A DNA stretch of 64,000 nt, taken from Paenimyroides ummariense (lineage in GTDB: Bacteria > Bacteroidota > Bacteroidia > Flavobacteriales > Flavobacteriaceae). Location: assembly GCF_900115115.1 (NCBI RefSeq), contig NZ_FOVI01000016.1:1-64000 (forward strand), given 5' to 3'. Below the pieces are notes generated by a model. The model was not told where the DNA came from. It saw nothing but the letters and a program-made list of their open reading frames with translations, and did no database searches. Both the position numbers and the translations under genes were made by a program. Shown piece after piece: positions 43,728 to 53,323 of this stretch. Each line of letters starts with the position of its first letter. The stretch's first letter is position 1.

Positions 43728-44510
43728 TCACAATATTAATTCTTTAAAAACTTTATCTAAAAGCATATTGAATTCGTCTGGTTTCTCGAGCATTGGATAA
43801 TGTCCTGTTTCTGATATAGTTGTATAACTATAGTTTTTAAAGTACTTTCTGTTATTTTCTAAGTTTGTAGTAGCTGCATCAGAATTAATTGCCCTTACAG
43901 GTATATTGGTTTGTTTTGCAAATTTTTTAATATCCATTTCATATAATGGACTAAGGGTGTTTATTGCTAAGTCTGGTTTATTTTGTAGAAATTCATGCTG
44001 AAGTTGTTTTTTTATGATTTCTGGTGTTTTCTTTACAAAAAGATAATCAGTTAGTAAATTTTCAACTGCATCTTTAAAATCTTTACGATAATGCTTAAAC
44101 ATAAACTTTTCTGCTTGTTCAGGGCTGAATTCCTGATCTAGATCCCTTAGGGTATCAACTACAATTAAAGCTTTAACCTGTGGTAGGTTAATACTTGCTT
44201 CAACAACGTATGCTCCAGACATTGAATGTCCTACTAATATGATATCACATGAAGTATATTGGTTTAAAACTGTTTGGATGTCATCTGCATATTGTTCGCT
44301 TGTCCAGTTTGTTCGCGATTTATCAGATTTGCCATGACCGCCAAGGTCTATCTGTATGACCTTAAATTTCTCACTAAAGTACCTTTCCTGACTTTGCCAC
44401 CAGTTTGTATTTCCCAGCCATCCATGTACAAAAGCAATTATAATGTTACCGTTTCCAGTTTCTGTATAGTGGATATTTATGTTGTCTGTTGATCTTATAT
44501 ACTTTTCCAT
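43728..44510 (-). CDS. alpha/beta hydrolase
   Basis: A 260-residue hydrolase from MEKYIRSTDNINIHY; a longer frame from 44558 has no support. FVHGWLGNTNWW is the oxyanion-hole HG region and ILVGHSMSGAYVVE is the nucleophile elbow (G-H-S-M-S-G). D appears in AINSDAATTN and SETGHYPMLEKP supplies the catalytic His, so the triad is complete. It is cytoplasmic and the substrate is not visible. Confidence 0.9.
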   Translation of the reverse strand: MEKYIRSTDNINIHYTETGNGNIIIAFVHGWLGNTNWWQSQERYFSEKFKVIQIDLGGHGKSDKSRTNWTSEQYADDIQTVLNQYTSCDIILVGHSMSGAYVVEASINLPQVKALIVVDTLRDLDQEFSPEQAEKFMFKHYRKDFKDAVENLLTDYLFVKKTPEIIKKQLQHEFLQNKPDLAINTLSPLYEMDIKKFAKQTNIPVRAINSDAATTNLENNRKYFKNYSYTTISETGHYPMLEKPDEFNMLLDKVFKELIL

Positions 44511-44674
44511 AATCAATTTATTTTTGTAATATTTTATCCTGAATTCATCTGTAATCAAATTTAGAAGAAGGCCTGCTTAAAGTAGTATAAAAATCTAAAT
44601 TATAAGTTTTTTCTCTTCTTAAAACATCTCTTTATTTTTAAATAACAGAGAAATCAGGTGTAATTTTTAAACAG

Positions 44675-46253
44675 CTAACTTTTCATATTCAGTCTTTCTT
44701 CCTGAAGGTCAAGCAATCGAAGGTGTTTTCTGATAATTTCTTCATCTAGCAAAAGTTCCTCGCGATTTTTGTTTATAAGCCATATTCTTTGCGTCTCAAT
44801 AATATCAATATAAATATTTCGGTATTCTGTATAGTTAATTATAATTTCCGAACTGTTCAATTGGTTTTCATATTTCTGTAACTGGTCTTTCAGTGCCGGA
44901 AAACTATCTATTTTATGTGAATAATCGGTACGAATTTTATCAACCGCTATCTGGGCTAGATTGTTCTGTATTTCATAATCTATTTCTTTTACACTTCTCA
45001 CAAAATCACGATCTATCGGCGGGAATTTCTTTAAAAGAAAAGGCAGCGTAAGCCCTTGGAAAAGCAACGTTAAAAGTATCACCAGAAATGTAATGAAAAG
45101 GATCAAGTTTCTCTGCGGAAACGCAGTTCCGTCATCTAAGGTCATAGGAATGGAAAGTGCAGCAGCTAAAGAAACTACGCCTCTCATTCCTGTCCAGCCA
45201 ATAATCATAGGTGTTTTCCAACCTGGCGACTGTGCATCTGCAACCGTGATGAAATTCCGCATAATTAAAGTCGTAATCACTGCGGCGTAACCTGCTAAAA
45301 TTCTTACAATAATTAAAACTGCTGTAACTGCTGCTCCATAACCTATTGCGGTATAAATATCGGTGTCACCTAAACCGGAAATAATTTCGGGCAAATCTAA
45401 CCCTATCAGCATAAAAACGATTCCATTAAGTAAAAAAACAAAAACTTTCCCAAACAGTTACAGCACGTATTCTGGAAGCACTGCTTAGAAAATCATGACT
45501 GCGGTAGGAGAGGAACAGCCCGCCACTTACCACTGCCAGAATTCCCGAAGCATGAAGTTCTTCTGCTGCCAGATACATCGAAAATGGTGCAATGAATGTA
45601 AGCAATATATCAATATTGGGATCAGTAGGTAAAATTTTGTGCATTTTAAAAAAAAGGTAGGCAACGCTAAGCCCGATCCCGACTCCCCCAACACACATCC
45701 ATATAAAGCTTCCGGCTGCCTCCAGCCACACAAACTGTCCGGTTGCAGCAGCAATCATAGCAAACCTAAAAATTATTAAAGACGAAGCATCATTAAGCAA
45801 ACTTTCACCCTCTAGAATGGAAGCCAGTCTTTTTGGTACTTTTACAAATTTTAAAATAGCCCCTGCACTTACTGCATCAGGTGGAGATACTATTCCGCCC
45901 AATAAAAAACCTAATGCTAAAGAAAATCCGGGAATAAAATAATTAGCGAAAACCGCAACAGATAATGCGGTGAAAAATACAACTACAAAAGCAAAGCTGA
46001 AAATAATTCTACGCCATCTCCAAAGTTCTTTCCATGAAGTAGACCAGGCGGCTTCATACAGTAATGGCGGTAAAAAGATAATGAATATTAGTTCGGGTTC
46101 TATTTTTATCCTCGGAACGCCCGGAATAAAACTAATTAAAAGCCCTGCCAACACAAGCAAAATGGGGTAGGCAACCTGAATTTTTTTAGCCAACATGATC
46201 AGCATGGTTATTATCAGAGCCAAAAAAAGATAAAATTCAAAATTCTCCAGCAT
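44675..46253 (-). pseudogene. Na+/H+ antiporter (CPA1/NhaP-like), single-base frameshift
   Basis: Two frames together make one protein of about 525 residues. The first (46253-45426) is FLFLALIITMLIMLAKKIQV, LLGGIVSPPDAVSAG and LLNDASSLIIFRFAM, the CPA1 ion-binding signature. It breaks after VTVWESF at a run of T near 45446. With one T fewer the reading continues VFLLNGIVFMLIGLDLPEI into the second frame, with GWTGMRGVVSLAAALSIP, then a 180-residue soluble tail (to 44675). No other damage is seen, so a sequencing or assembly indel in the homopolymer is as likely as a real mutation. Confidence 0.88.
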
Positions 46254-46687
46254 AAATAAGTTTTGTTAAAAAAAATATTAAATCTTTAAAATATTTATAG
46301 CACCAAATTTAAAAAGATCCAAACATTGTCATGCAATTATAAAAATTGTAATTCGTTTATAATCACAGCTAATAATTCGGTACTTTGCGGTCGGACAGGA
46401 ATTTATAAGCCAAAAACTTTCAAATAAAATAGCAAATTCTAACTAATAGCAAAAATGAATTGCATACTTTCATCCGCTGCTGTTAGTCAATCATACAAAC
46501 AATATACCTGAAGAAGTGTGGGTTCTTATTGGTCAATTATTTGTCTCAACGTTGCGCCGCTAGGCACTCGGGTGGCTTTCATAGAACAAAGCTTCATTTT
46601 ATTAATATACTTTGTTACACGCACAAAGGTCCAAGTTTGTAATTAACCCGCTATTTTAGCAACGTAATGCTTAAATGTAATTTTGTT
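46254..46687. other. spacer, including the flank duplicated at 33598
   Basis: From about 46555 the sequence is the source or sister of the copy at 33598-33730 (shared AACCCGCTATTTTAGCAACG). The preceding 300 bases hold no gene or repeat I can name. Confidence 0.5.
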
Positions 46688-47800
46688 TTAATATGCCTTT
46701 CCTAATGTCGATAAAAGTTCCCACCAGTCTGCTTTTCCCTCTTTCTTTCCAAGTCTTATAATTATCAAATTTTTTTCAGGGTTTACATAAATGTATTGTC
46801 CTAAAATTCCCTGAGCCATAAAATCACCTGTTTGTGTTGGCAGCCACCATTGATATTGGTAATACCAGACACTTCCTTTTGTTGTGTCAACTTTGGTCGA
46901 TTGTTTTACCCAATCCTCAGATACAATCTGTTTCCCGTTCCAGTTTCCTTTGTTTAGATAAAGTCGTCCAATTTTCGCATAATCTCTCGCTCTGGCATTA
47001 ATGCAGCAAAAAGTCTTTTCCAGCCCGTCTTTTTTTCTGTCTAAACTCCAACTTGCGTCAAATTCCATCTCTAAAGGCTTCCAAATTTTTTCTTCAAGAT
47101 AAGAGGTAATTATCTTGTCTTTTAAGGCTCTTTCCAAAACTAATCCCAAAAGTTGTGTATTGCCGCTTACATATTCAAACTTTTTTCCAGGTTCTGCTTT
47201 CAACTTCATTTTGTCTATTGCTTTTCGCAAATTGGTTCCATAGTAAAAAGTTGCAGCATCTCCGAACGGATTCCAATAACTTTCTTTAAAGTCAATACCA
47301 GAAGTCATTTGTAGCAAATGCTCAATAGTTACCTTTTCAAAAACATTTTCTTTTAGCTCCGGAATATAATTTGTTATTGGTTCGTTTACCGATTTAATTA
47401 GTTTGTCGTCTATAGCACAGCCTATCAGTATTGAAGTAATAGATTTTGCCATTGAGAATGACGGAACTATTGAGGTAGAATCATGATCATCCCAATATTT
47501 TTCATATTGAATGGTGTCGTTTTTAATAACTAAAAATGCAACTGTTTTATTGTCTTCTAAATATTGTTCAAAAGGATAGGTTTTGTCCTTCAAATGTAGT
47601 TCTTTTGGAAACTTGCCTTTTTCAGCAGTAGGAAAAATAAATTTTGTTGTGCCGTTTTCAATGTTTCTTGCAGGAAATTTTTTATGGTCGTTAATGTCTG
47701 CAAAATTGTACACTGCAAATCTTGCAACTTTACATGAACTTAAAGTTGTTAGAATAAGTATAGTTATTACTATAAAATTAAGTTGGTTAAATTTTTTCAT
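46688..47800 (-). CDS. serine hydrolase lipoprotein (beta-lactamase family)
   Basis: A 370-residue lipoprotein (LILTTLSSCKVARF, Cys at 23). VPSFSMAKSITSILIGCAID carries SxxK (SMAK), the typical site of this sub-family, and FEYVSGNTQLLGLVLERAL the YSG/YxN-like motif. WYYQYQWWLPTQTGDFMAQGILGQYIYVNPEKNLIIIRLG is the C-terminal substrate region. It would act in the periplasm, on a peptide or ester. A stump of a second copy lies at 33731. Confidence 0.9.
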   Translation of the reverse strand: MKKFNQLNFIVITILILTTLSSCKVARFAVYNFADINDHKKFPARNIENGTTKFIFPTAEKGKFPKELHLKDKTYPFEQYLEDNKTVAFLVIKNDTIQYEKYWDDHDSTSIVPSFSMAKSITSILIGCAIDDKLIKSVNEPITNYIPELKENVFEKVTIEHLLQMTSGIDFKESYWNPFGDAATFYYGTNLRKAIDKMKLKAEPGKKFEYVSGNTQLLGLVLERALKDKIITSYLEEKIWKPLEMEFDASWSLDRKKDGLEKTFCCINARARDYAKIGRLYLNKGNWNGKQIVSEDWVKQSTKVDTTKGSVWYYQYQWWLPTQTGDFMAQGILGQYIYVNPEKNLIIIRLGKKEGKADWWELLSTLGKAY

Positions 47801-48017
47801 TTTTCAGTTGCTCTGTTTTAAAATGGCAAATAACTTCTTTATTGAAGTGGTAAGTATAGCTTTTACTAAAATCAAATATAAAATTTTTAACTTAAAATCA
47901 ATACACGTTTTTTTATTTGGTTAGTGCTTATTATACTTTGAATATTCAATGTAGCCAGATACCTAGGATCTACTTACTGAACTTGCAACTATTTCTGAGA
48001 CAAAACTTATATACTCT
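47801..48017. other. AT-rich spacer
   Basis: No gene is supported. A plus-strand frame from 47583 into this area only mirrors the hydrolase. Confidence 0.4.
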
Positions 48018-48470
48018 TTATGCTACATTTTTAGATTGATTAGACATTAAATTTTGATACTCTTTTATGGTTAAATTTCCTAGAGCCGAATGGCTTCTGT
48101 GAGTGTTGTAAAATGTTCTATATATTCAAAGATAGAGTTTTTAGCATGATCTCTAGTTTCATATTTATTTTGATAGACAAGTTCGGTTTTCAGAGTTTTG
48201 AAAAAACTCTCAGCTACAGCATTATTATAACAATTTCCTTTTACTCATTAATTTTTATTTTATTTAGGTATTCGTGATATGCTTTGCATTTCCGCTAATA
48301 CTTTGGGAAATGTTTTTTTTTCGACCATTAACGTAAATTCTGTATATGTATACTGTATTCCCCTGTCTGAATGGAAAATTAGATTTTAATGATCTTGTAA
48401 AGGGCGGTGGAGTCTTGCCATTTTCAAGGGAGCAATACTTGTATCCTGAGCTTTCATCATCTCACTGAAA
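48018..48470 (-). pseudogene. IS3 family transposase (OrfB) 3' remnant
   Basis: Several frames read as one DDE transposase: LIFHSDRGIQYTYTEF, then [20 protein letters not shown] with [20 protein letters not shown], then [20 protein letters not shown] ending NLMSNQSKNVA at 48018. These are standard IS3 OrfB motifs around the second D and E. Frameshifts and the lost front half make it inactive. Terminal repeats cannot be recognised. Confidence 0.85.
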
Positions 48471-48637
48471 TTGTTATCTAATTTATTAAAAATTGAGGAT
48501 TGTAAATTGAGGACAAAGTTTATTAAAACTTTATCCTCTTCAAGGGAGCAATACTTGTATCCTGGGCTTTCATCATCTCACTGAAATTGTTATCTAATTT
48601 ATTAAAAATTGAGGATTGTAAATTGAGGACAAAGTTT
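48423..48637. repeat. 99-bp direct repeat, two units 116 bases apart
   Basis: 48423-48521 and 48539-48637 differ at one base (GAGCTT/GGGCTT). Each starts in the front end of the transposase remnant (TTCAAGGGAGCAATACTTGT) and ends in GGACAAAGTTT. It is a recent local duplication after the IS decayed. Confidence 0.95.
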
Positions 48638-48655
48638 GAAAACCTTGTCCTGTTT
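48501..48655 (-). terminator. hairpins after the SDR gene
   Basis: In each unit of the direct repeat the end GAGGACAAAGTTT can pair with AAACTTTATCCTC (first unit) or GGACAA...TTGTCC (second), each with one mismatch. They lie just beyond the stop of the minus-strand SDR gene and could end its transcript. Confidence 0.5.
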
Positions 48656-48674
48656 TATATTGTTTCAAAATCAA

Positions 48675-49424
48675 TTATGCGGAAATACCGCCATCAATTT
48701 TAAAGCTGCTGCCTGTGATGTATCCTGCTTCATCACCCACTAGGAAATTAACCAAAGATGCTACTTCCTCTGGAAGAGCAAAGCGCTTTAATGGAATGGA
48801 TTCCATAAGATACTGGCGTATATTTTCATCAGCATTAATCAGCATATCTGTTTCCGTAGCTCCGGGCTCTACACTGTTCACTGTAATTTTTCTGGGCGCA
48901 AGATCCCAGGCAAGACCTCGGGTATAAGCAGAAACAGCGGCTTTTGTGGCTATGTAATCAGACATACCCGGACTGCCAATCCTGATTCCACCAACCGAGG
49001 CAATGTTGATGATTCTTCCTCCGTCAGGCATATATTTCTGTGCTGTTCTAACGGCTTCGGCAACAGAACGAATATTTACATCGATCTGGTTATTGTATGC
49101 TTCTGCTCTTTCGCTTGCAGTTTCAATTGGACCGTTTACGGCTACTGCAGCATTATTGACCAATATATCGATTTTGCCAAATGCTGCTGCTGCATTTTCG
49201 ACAGCATTTTTGACAGCTCCTTGAATTGCTCCATTAGCTTTTATGGCTACTGCTTTTCCTCCGGCCTCAACAATATCAGATACGATTTGCTGAGCGTTGC
49301 TTTCTGAGTTTAAATAAGTGAAGGCAACCATTGCGCCTTCTTTTGCAAGGCGTTCTACAATTGCTTTTCCCATTCCGCGAGTTCCTCCGGTAACGAAGGC
49401 TGCTTTTCCTTTTAATTTTGACAT
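48675..49424 (-). CDS. SDR family oxidoreductase
   Basis: A 249-residue classical short-chain dehydrogenase: AFVTGGTRGMGKAIVE (TGxxxGxG), ILVNNAAVAVNGP (NNAG), RIINIASVGGIRIG (Ser), DYIATKAAVSAYTRGLA (YxxxK) and the end GYITGSSFKIDGG. All catalytic residues are present. It is 106 bases downstream of the quinone reductase gene on the same strand and probably belongs to the same HxlR-controlled unit. Confidence 0.93.
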   Translation of the reverse strand: MSKLKGKAAFVTGGTRGMGKAIVERLAKEGAMVAFTYLNSESNAQQIVSDIVEAGGKAVAIKANGAIQGAVKNAVENAAAAFGKIDILVNNAAVAVNGPIETASERAEAYNNQIDVNIRSVAEAVRTAQKYMPDGGRIINIASVGGIRIGSPGMSDYIATKAAVSAYTRGLAWDLAPRKITVNSVEPGATETDMLINADENIRQYLMESIPLKRFALPEEVASLVNFLVGDEAGYITGSSFKIDGGISA

Positions 49425-49530
49425 TTTATTTAAATTTTATTTTAAGTTCGTTAATATCAGTTTATAGATAATCTAATGCTTGTAATATTGATCATGTACA
49501 ATTTCTAAGTCTTTCATTAAAGCTTTATTG

Positions 49531-50487
49531 TTACGGATTGACGATAATTTTACCTGCAGTGTGATTTTTTTCGAGTTCTGTATGGGCATGTGCTATTTCT
49601 TCGAGTTTAAACTTCTTGGAAATATGTGGTTTTATTACCCCTTCTTTCAGTAATCCTGCAATGGCAGTCATATCTTTCCCGTTTGAAACAACAGCATTAT
49701 AGTACGCATTCACATCTAATTCTTTAGCACGCTTTTCCCATCCGCTTCCATCAATGTGAGACCATAGGCTTAATAATGTGCCTCCCTTTTTCACTATACT
49801 AAGGGTTTTTTCGATATGCTCATCCCGTAAGCCTTCAATAACATAGTCTACCGGTTCGATTACTTCTAAAAAGTCAGTCTTTTGATAATCGACAAATTCA
49901 TCTGCTCCGAGGCTCATCACCAGATCCTTTTTTGATCCGGAAGCTACAGCAATAACATAAGCACCAAAATATTTGGCAAACTGCACTGCAAAATGCCCCA
50001 CACCGCCACCTGCTGCGGTTACAAGCACACGATCGCCCATTTTTATAGGATTTTTACTGAGCGGTTGCCAGGTAGTTAATGCTGCCATGCCTGCAGCAGC
50101 TGCTTCATCATGGGAAATATTAGCAGGTTTTATTGTAATGTCAACTATATTGGCAACTACATATTCTGCATAAGCTTTAGCATGTCCGGCTTTAGTAAAG
50201 GTTGGAAAATTGAGTAGACCGAACACCTCATCACCAACAGTAAAGGTGCTGACATTATTTCCTACAGCTTCAATTACACCCGAAACATCCCAACCCAATA
50301 TTTTTGGGGTTTCATTGTTAAATATGTAGTCTAATGCAGGGTTTTGCCGGGCATAGATATCTGTGGGATTAATGCTTATTGCATGTACTCTGATGAGTAC
50401 CTCATCATCATTGGGTGTTGGAATAGGGAGCTCTACCATTGATAATTGGTCAACATCTCCCTGTTTTTTTAGTATGACTGCTTTCAT
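49531..50487 (-). CDS. NADP-dependent quinone oxidoreductase (zinc-free MDR)
   Basis: A 318-residue medium-chain reductase. ISINPTDIYARQNPALDYIF and ILGWDVSGVIEAVGNNVSTF are the QOR-like N-terminal motifs. RVLVTAAGGGVGHFAVQFAKYFGAYVIAVAS is the nucleotide-binding site, and AHTELEKNHTAGKIIVNP the usual end. No zinc-ligand Cys cluster is present. It faces HxlR at 50689 across 201 bases with an inverted promoter pair. Confidence 0.92.
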   Translation of the reverse strand: MKAVILKKQGDVDQLSMVELPIPTPNDDEVLIRVHAISINPTDIYARQNPALDYIFNNETPKILGWDVSGVIEAVGNNVSTFTVGDEVFGLLNFPTFTKAGHAKAYAEYVVANIVDITIKPANISHDEAAAAGMAALTTWQPLSKNPIKMGDRVLVTAAGGGVGHFAVQFAKYFGAYVIAVASGSKKDLVMSLGADEFVDYQKTDFLEVIEPVDYVIEGLRDEHIEKTLSIVKKGGTLLSLWSHIDGSGWEKRAKELDVNAYYNAVVSNGKDMTAIAGLLKEGVIKPHISKKFKLEEIAHAHTELEKNHTAGKIIVNP

Positions 50488-50561
50488 TTGAATGATTATA
50501 TAATATTGTTGAGACTGTGAATAAATTGTTAAATTTTTGATCTTTATCTCAATTTCTTATG

Positions 50562-50614
50562 CAAAGTTATAAGCAATTAGGTATAACTTTGTAACCAGTA
50601 TCATGGCTGATACT
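50562..50614. promoter_or_regulatory. divergent promoter pair and HxlR operator candidate
   Basis: CAAAGTTATA (50562-50571) and TATAACTTTG (50582-50591) form a perfect inverted repeat; each arm holds a TAACTTTG -7 element, pointing to the reductase on one side and HxlR on the other. AGTATCA-TGGC-TGATACT (50597-50614) follows. The 13-mer GTAACCAGTATCA (50591-50603) recurs inverted at the next HxlR gene. Confidence 0.65.
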
Positions 50615-50688
50615 CGGGAACAAAAAATGGAAGTCTCTCGAATGAAGGCAAAATTTGCGATGGTAACTGAATAGTAAATAATAAGGAT

Positions 50689-51039
50689 ATGAAACAATGT
50701 GTAAAAACTACAATCGATGCTCAGGATATAAAAGCATTGCAGGATACAATTTATGTGATCGGGGGTAAGTGGAAACTGCCTATAATTTACTCGATCTGTA
50801 ATGGCAATAAGCGTTTCAGTGATATCGAAAAGAGTATTCCCACAATTACCAAACGGATGTTATCATTAAATTTAAAAGAGCTGGAAGCCAATAAACTGAT
50901 CACGCGTAAAGTTGACATAGATTTCCCATCAATTATAGAATATGAGTTTACAGAGTATGCAAAGGAATATGGAGCTCTAATTACCGATATGATCGAGTGG
51001 GGAAAGAAACATAAAAGAATAGTAATCAATAAAGGTTAA
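50689..51039 (+). CDS. HxlR family regulator
   Basis: A 116-residue protein: KQCVKTTIDAQDIKALQDTIYVIGGKWKLPIIYSICNGNKRFSDIEKSIPTITKRMLSLNLKELEAN, wing SIIEYEFTEYAKEYG. A Cys lies near the start (residue 4). It is close in sequence to the HxlR at 52951, and both upstream regions share an operator-like 13-mer. The adjacent reductase and SDR genes are its likely targets. Confidence 0.92.
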   Translation: MKQCVKTTIDAQDIKALQDTIYVIGGKWKLPIIYSICNGNKRFSDIEKSIPTITKRMLSLNLKELEANKLITRKVDIDFPSIIEYEFTEYAKEYGALITDMIEWGKKHKRIVINKG

Positions 51040-51110
51040 AATTTTAAATGATGAATTTACTGTGGTAAATAGCGCAATAAGCGTTAATTTAGAACTGCAA
51101 ATTAATTGTT

Positions 51111-51977
51111 ATGCCTAAAAACGATTCAATTACATTAAATACTATGGAATACAGCAGTGGGCTTGCTGTCGGTATTTGGGACGGATCCACACCCGGTATT
51201 ATAAAAGCGCTTTATCCCCATAGGCATGACCATTATACCTGTATGCTGATTGAAACTGGTCAGCTTGAAGTTGTATTCGATTTTAAGCAATTAGTAATGC
51301 CTGCAGGTACATTTTTTATCTGTCCTCCCGGACAGGTACATCAGATTGTGGATACAATTGGCGCAGCCGGTTATTACCTCTCTTTTGAAAGCCGTCATTC
51401 CAGTGTAGCGGCACAGACAAGCTTAGACAATTTGCTGGAGGAAATGCTAAAGATTGCGCTCTCTGGTGATGAGCATGATTGGTTTAGAACCATCTTTGAC
51501 TCAATGATAAAATTACAAGACCTTAACGATGGAACTTATACACAAGTGCAAGAATCATTGCTTTCGGCTATCGTCGGACAGTCTGTACTATGCTACCAGC
51601 GCCGTACATTGATTAAATCTGAGAAATTAGGTCTGCGTGCAATCAGTATTTCAAAGGAATTCAGAAACCTCGTAAAAGCGCATTTCCGAACTATTAAGCG
51701 CCCCTCTGAATACGCAGAAAAACTTAATATTACTGTTGCTCACCTAAGTGATACAGTAAAAAAAGCCACTGGACTCTCTGCTTCAGAACTGATCCAAAAA
51801 GAAGTTATGAACGAAGCACAAAGATTACTTTGCTATTCAGAAGCCAGCATCAAGGAAATTTCCTATCAGCTTGGATATACAGACACGAAGTATTTCATCA
51901 GACTGTTTGCTAAAAAATCAGGTTGCTCACCAAGTAAATTTCGTCGTACATACTCCAAAAAATCAGTTCAAAATTAA
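51111..51977 (+). CDS. AraC family transcriptional regulator with cupin domain
   Basis: A 288-residue regulator. The N-terminal cupin-like half has YPHRHDHYTCMLIETGQLEVVFDFKQLVMPAGTFFICPPGQVHQI. The C-terminal double HTH (about 190-285) has RPSEYAEKLNITVAHLSDTVKKATGLSASELIQ and SIKEISYQLGYTDTKYFIRLFAKKSGCSPSKFR. It lies 71 bases after the HxlR gene and may share its transcript or control the next gene. Confidence 0.93.
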   Translation: MPKNDSITLNTMEYSSGLAVGIWDGSTPGIIKALYPHRHDHYTCMLIETGQLEVVFDFKQLVMPAGTFFICPPGQVHQIVDTIGAAGYYLSFESRHSSVAAQTSLDNLLEEMLKIALSGDEHDWFRTIFDSMIKLQDLNDGTYTQVQESLLSAIVGQSVLCYQRRTLIKSEKLGLRAISISKEFRNLVKAHFRTIKRPSEYAEKLNITVAHLSDTVKKATGLSASELIQKEVMNEAQRLLCYSEASIKEISYQLGYTDTKYFIRLFAKKSGCSPSKFRRTYSKKSVQN

Positions 51978-52128
51978 GTTACCAGTAAAATTCCTTTTTT
52001 TGTCCACCTTATACCTCAATTTGTGCGTTTCGCCGCATCTGCAAATAACTCAATTTTGTAAAAAAAAGAGCATTAAGCAAGCTTCGTTCTTTTAATCAGC
52101 TTTATAGTAATTAATTAACAAATCAGAT

Positions 52129-52881
52129 ATGAGAATTTTAGTAATAGGTGGAACAGGTCTTACAGGAAGGCTTGTGACTAAAAAATTAGAGAAAATGGGA
52201 CATCAGGTAATCATCGGTTCACCTGCTGAAGGGGTGGATATACTTACGGGTCACGGACTGAAGGAAGCTTTGAATGGAACCGAAATAGTAATTGATCTGT
52301 CGAATTCATCTTCACCCGATGGAGAAAATGCGCTCCGATTTTTTGAAACCGCAGGAAAGAATCTTGTCAAAGAAGAATTGTCTTCCAGTGTTAAGCATCA
52401 TGTTGTTTTATCAATTGTAGGAACAGATGATGCATTGGAGATCGGTTATCTAAAAGCAAAGAAACTTCAGGAGGATACCATTAAAAACTCAGGCATACCT
52501 TACACAATAATTCGGTCAACTCAATTTCACGAACATGTAGAAACCATCATACAGGTGCAGGGGCAAGGGGATAAAGTTTTTGTTTCAGAACTGGACTATC
52601 AGCCTATTGCGCTTGAAGATGTTGCCGGGTTCATCGTACAATTTTCTCTGGAAAAACCTAAAAATGATACTGTTGAAATTGCAGGTCCGCAACGTGGCAA
52701 AATGGGGGATTTTGTCTCTAAATATATTGAAATTACCGGTCAGTATAAAAAAGTGATTACAGACAATGAAAGCAAGTATATGCATTTTGTTGTTCCAGCT
52801 TCATTACTCGTTCCTGCTGGGCAATTCCATTCCGGTACAATACTTTTTCAGGACTGGGCAATTGAAAAACTTAAAAGCTAA
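52129..52881 (+). CDS. NAD(P)-binding atypical SDR (NmrA/NAD(P)H azoreductase-like)
   Basis: A 250-residue protein. RILVIGGTGLTGRLVTKKLE is the GxxGxxG dinucleotide site of atypical SDRs. VKHHVVLSIVGTDDALEIGYLKAKKLQEDTIKNSGIPYTIIRSTQFHE is the conserved mid-part. No YxxxK Tyr in the usual place, as in NmrA-like proteins that sense or bind NAD(P). It follows the AraC gene and could be its target. Confidence 0.87.
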   Translation: MRILVIGGTGLTGRLVTKKLEKMGHQVIIGSPAEGVDILTGHGLKEALNGTEIVIDLSNSSSPDGENALRFFETAGKNLVKEELSSSVKHHVVLSIVGTDDALEIGYLKAKKLQEDTIKNSGIPYTIIRSTQFHEHVETIIQVQGQGDKVFVSELDYQPIALEDVAGFIVQFSLEKPKNDTVEIAGPQRGKMGDFVSKYIEITGQYKKVITDNESKYMHFVVPASLLVPAGQFHSGTILFQDWAIEKLKS

Positions 52882-52950
52882 CATTTAAGCTTCTACCTTG
52901 CTATTTGTAATGGTGTTAAAAAAATTTAAATGAGGTTGCTGTTTCACGGT

Positions 52951-53292
52951 TTAGTTTTTATCATCACGAATAATCACACTTCTGTGTTCCCTTCCCCAAT
53001 TAATCATTTCACCTATAATGTTTCCGAAAGTTCTGCAGTAATCGGTTGGTTCATATTCTATTAAAACAGGGGTTTCGGGATAAACGGTGCGTTTTACAAG
53101 CTTGTTCAGCTCCATATCTTTCAGTTCTTTAGAAAGCATTCTTGTGGTAATTCCGGGGATGCTTCTTTCGATTTCACGGAAACGTCTGTTGCCGTTGCAA
53201 AGCGAATTGATGACAGGAATTCTCCATTTTCCCCCGATGAAATATAGGGTGTCCTGCAATGCTCTTAATTCTTCGGTTTGGTCTCTTTCCAT
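52951..53292 (-). CDS. HxlR family regulator
   Basis: A 113-residue protein: TEELRALQDTLYFIGGKWRIPVINSLCNGNRRFREIERSIPGITTRMLSKELKDMELNKLVKR and wing VLIEYEPTDYCRTFG. It has a Cys near residue 27 (SLCNGN, shared with the paralogue at 50689) but lacks the N-terminal Cys of that one. It is divergent from the SDR gene at 53397. Confidence 0.92.
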   Translation of the reverse strand: MERDQTEELRALQDTLYFIGGKWRIPVINSLCNGNRRFREIERSIPGITTRMLSKELKDMELNKLVKRTVYPETPVLIEYEPTDYCRTFGNIIGEMINWGREHRSVIIRDDKN

Positions 53293-53323
53293 AGCTGCAA
53301 AGTTAAATGATATAACAGATGAT

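Noticed and set aside
45421..45470. Programmed ribosomal frameshift in the antiporter
   Set aside because: No slippery heptamer with a downstream stem is evident, and the family is not known to use one; an indel is simpler.
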